Source: an uncultured Pseudomonadota bacterium (GTDB lineage: Bacteria; Myxococcota; UBA796). Taken from it: a stretch of DNA of 14,635 nucleotides. Of this stretch, positions 13,137 through 14,635 are shown in pieces (within the stretch, counting starts at the first letter, position 1; each line of letters opens with the position of its first letter). The notes beneath the pieces were generated by a model, which was given only the letters and a program-made list of their open reading frames with translations, did no database searches and was not told the origin of the DNA. Position numbers and translations under genes: made by a program. The stretch lies in contig CAJWHX010000038.1 of NCBI GenBank assembly GCA_913040875.1, forward strand, positions 1 to 14,635, in the 5' to 3' direction.

Positions 13137-14441
13137 GTGAAGGTATGTGTTGTCGGAACTGGCTATGTTGGGTTGGTTGTAGGCGTTTGTTTGTCCGACC
13201 GCGGACATACAGTGTGCTGTGTTGATCGTGATCAACAAAAGATATCCAATCTGCACAAGGGTATTCTACCGATTTATGAGCCTGGGCTTGAAGGAATCGT
13301 TACGCGAAATGTAGATGCTGGAACATTAACATTTTCTACGGACACCGAAGCGGAGATAGCTAAGGCTGAAGTGGTTTACATAGCCGTTGGGACACCCAGT
13401 GCTGAAGATGGTTCGGCCAACTTGACAGCCGTGAGGGCTGTGGCTGAGCAAGTTGCAACTGCGGCCTCCGAAGGGGCAGTCGTAATCATAAAGTCTACTG
13501 TACCTGTTGGTACGGCTGATATGGTGAGAGATATCGTAAACGGTTCAAATGTTGTCGACGTGGTGTCCAATCCCGAGTTCTTACGCGAAGGGGTCGCCAT
13601 TGAAGATTTTGAAGCACCAGATCGCATTGTTGTGGGCTATCGAGAACCTTTTGCCAAGCGGCAGATAGAACGATTGTACGCGTCCTTTATCGAAGCCGGT
13701 CATCCAATTTATTTTATGGATAACCGCTCTGCTGAAATCACGAAGTATGCTGCGAATTCTTTGTTGGCTACAAAAATTTCATTCGCGAATGAACTGGCAC
13801 GCCTATGTGATGCTGCGGGTGCAGATATTGACTCGGTGCGATTGGGAACTGGGTCCGACTCCAGAATTGGTGCGAAATTTTTGTATGCAGGTGTTGGATA
13901 TGGTGGGTCTTGTTTCCCAAAAGATGTGAAAGCCTTGATTCATATGGCTGATCAGGTTGGTGTCACGATGCAGATTGCCAAGGCTGTTGAGACCGTCAAT
14001 GCAGAGCAAAAGGTCATTCTCGTCCCACAGATACTTCACGATCTTGGAGCGGATCTGACTGGTCGTAAGTTTGCACTGTGGGGCTTGGCGTTTAAACCTC
14101 AAACAGACGATATTCGCGAAGCACCAGCGCTTTACATGATTGAAGAGTTGACAAAACGCGGTGCTGAAGTGGTGGCTTTCGACCCTGAAGCAATGGAGAA
14201 TGTCCGGCAACAAGTGGGAGATGTGATTCAGTATGCTGAGAGTAAAGAGTCTGCTTTACTGGGAGCGGATGCGTTGATTTTGATGACAGAATGGCAACAT
14301 TTTCGTTCACCCGACTGGTCTAAGATAGCCGAGTCCTTGAAAGGACGATATGTTTATGATGGTCGCAATATCTACACTTCCGAAGAAGTAGAGAAGGCGG
14401 AGCTTATATATCACGGCATTGGAAGAGGCTATCGTTCATGA
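13137..14441 (+). CDS. ugd: UDP-glucose 6-dehydrogenase
   Basis: The 434-residue enzyme starts at GTG 13137, 5 bases after GAGGAG (13126-13131). It oxidises UDP-glucose to UDP-glucuronate with two NAD+, supplying a precursor for capsule, exopolysaccharide or lipopolysaccharide. The N-terminal Rossmann motif is GTGYVG (residues 7-12). NPEFLREG is at 145-152, and the central helix [20 protein letters not shown] (200-219) includes the conserved Lys203 and Asn207. The catalytic Cys259 is in [10 protein letters not shown] with Asp263. The C-terminal nucleotide domain has [20 protein letters not shown]. Length and all key residues are normal for the UDP-glucose/GDP-mannose dehydrogenase family; UDP-glucose specificity is the best match but not proven. 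The last four bases, ATGA, overlap the lepA start. Confidence 0.93.
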   Translation: MKVCVVGTGYVGLVVGVCLSDRGHTVCCVDRDQQKISNLHKGILPIYEPGLEGIVTRNVDAGTLTFSTDTEAEIAKAEVVYIAVGTPSAEDGSANLTAVRAVAEQVATAASEGAVVIIKSTVPVGTADMVRDIVNGSNVVDVVSNPEFLREGVAIEDFEAPDRIVVGYREPFAKRQIERLYASFIEAGHPIYFMDNRSAEITKYAANSLLATKISFANELARLCDAAGADIDSVRLGTGSDSRIGAKFLYAGVGYGGSCFPKDVKALIHMADQVGVTMQIAKAVETVNAEQKVILVPQILHDLGADLTGRKFALWGLAFKPQTDDIREAPALYMIEELTKRGAEVVAFDPEAMENVRQQVGDVIQYAESKESALLGADALILMTEWQHFRSPDWSKIAESLKGRYVYDGRNIYTSEEVEKAELIYHGIGRGYRS

Positions 14442-14635
14442 AATTTGAAAAGTCCAAGATTCGAAATTTCGCCATTATCGCACACATTGATCACGGTAAA
14501 TCAACGATTGCGGATAGATTTATGCAGGAGACCAATTTGGTCTCAGAGCGTGACCAGAAAGCCCAGTATTTAGACAAGATGCACCTCGAGCGTGAAAGAG
14601 GGATTACCATTAAAGCCCAAACTGTAGCGATGCCA
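14438..14635 (+). CDS. lepA: Elongation factor 4 (LepA), 3' partial
   Basis: The first 66 codons are present from ATG 14438, which overlaps the ugd stop as ATGA; the gene runs off the right edge. The start [20 protein letters not shown] leads into the GTPase P-loop AHIDHGKST. Then come [12 protein letters not shown] and the switch I signature [14 protein letters not shown], which distinguishes LepA from EF-G and TypA. LepA is a ribosome-associated GTPase involved in translation or ribosome assembly. A purine-rich GGAAGAGG about 10 bases upstream, inside ugd, can serve as its ribosome site, so expression is probably coupled to ugd. Confidence 0.95.
   Translation, partial: MKFEKSKIRNFAIIAHIDHGKSTIADRFMQETNLVSERDQKAQYLDKMHLERERGITIKAQTVAMP

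Overview
The window looks like the chromosome of an uncultured deltaproteobacterial or Myxococcota-type bacterium with roughly balanced base composition. This is inference from gene content: Cys/Asp-rich MopE-type repeats, sulfatase-modifying-factor (FGE-like) domains, a GGMAEV-type Ser/Thr kinase, a VWA lipoprotein coupled to a CxxCH-containing beta-propeller lipoprotein, and many small lipoproteins. No mobile element, CRISPR array or intact tRNA is visible.

Left block (2-7427, plus strand): an FGE-like protein open at the left edge, a MopE-repeat/FGE-like fusion, a polytopic membrane protein resembling GT-C glycosyltransferases, a VWA lipoprotein, an Ig/heme-motif/beta-propeller lipoprotein and a small lipoprotein. 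Three junctions overlap by 1-4 bases. Candidate promoters precede the MopE gene and the VWA gene, so there are probably two transcription units, both devoted to the cell envelope or surface.

Middle block (7511-10173): a tail-anchored Ser/Thr kinase preceded on the same minus strand by an overlapping Cys-rich lipoprotein gene, and divergent from these a radical SAM protein with a reduced SPASM-like tail. The true start of the radical SAM gene is most likely a TTG at 9115.

Right block (10194-12848, minus strand): a three-part outer-membrane protein (periplasmic domain, charged coiled coil, beta-barrel), a proline/lysine/glutamate-rich lipoprotein with its own terminator, and ribosomal protein S20 with its own terminator. 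The 288-base gap between rpsT and ugd is dense in structure: two competing hairpins in the rpsT leader, a roughly 100-nt tRNA-like or tRNA-remnant element, and inverted repeats upstream of ugd. On the plus strand ugd (UDP-glucose dehydrogenase) overlaps lepA (elongation factor 4), which runs off the right edge.

The strongest unusual signals are five lipoprotein-like genes whose signal peptides have only 7-11 residues before the lipobox Cys and no Lys or Arg; the tRNA-like element; and the coupled set of surface genes combining calcium-type repeats, a VWA domain and a c-type heme motif.
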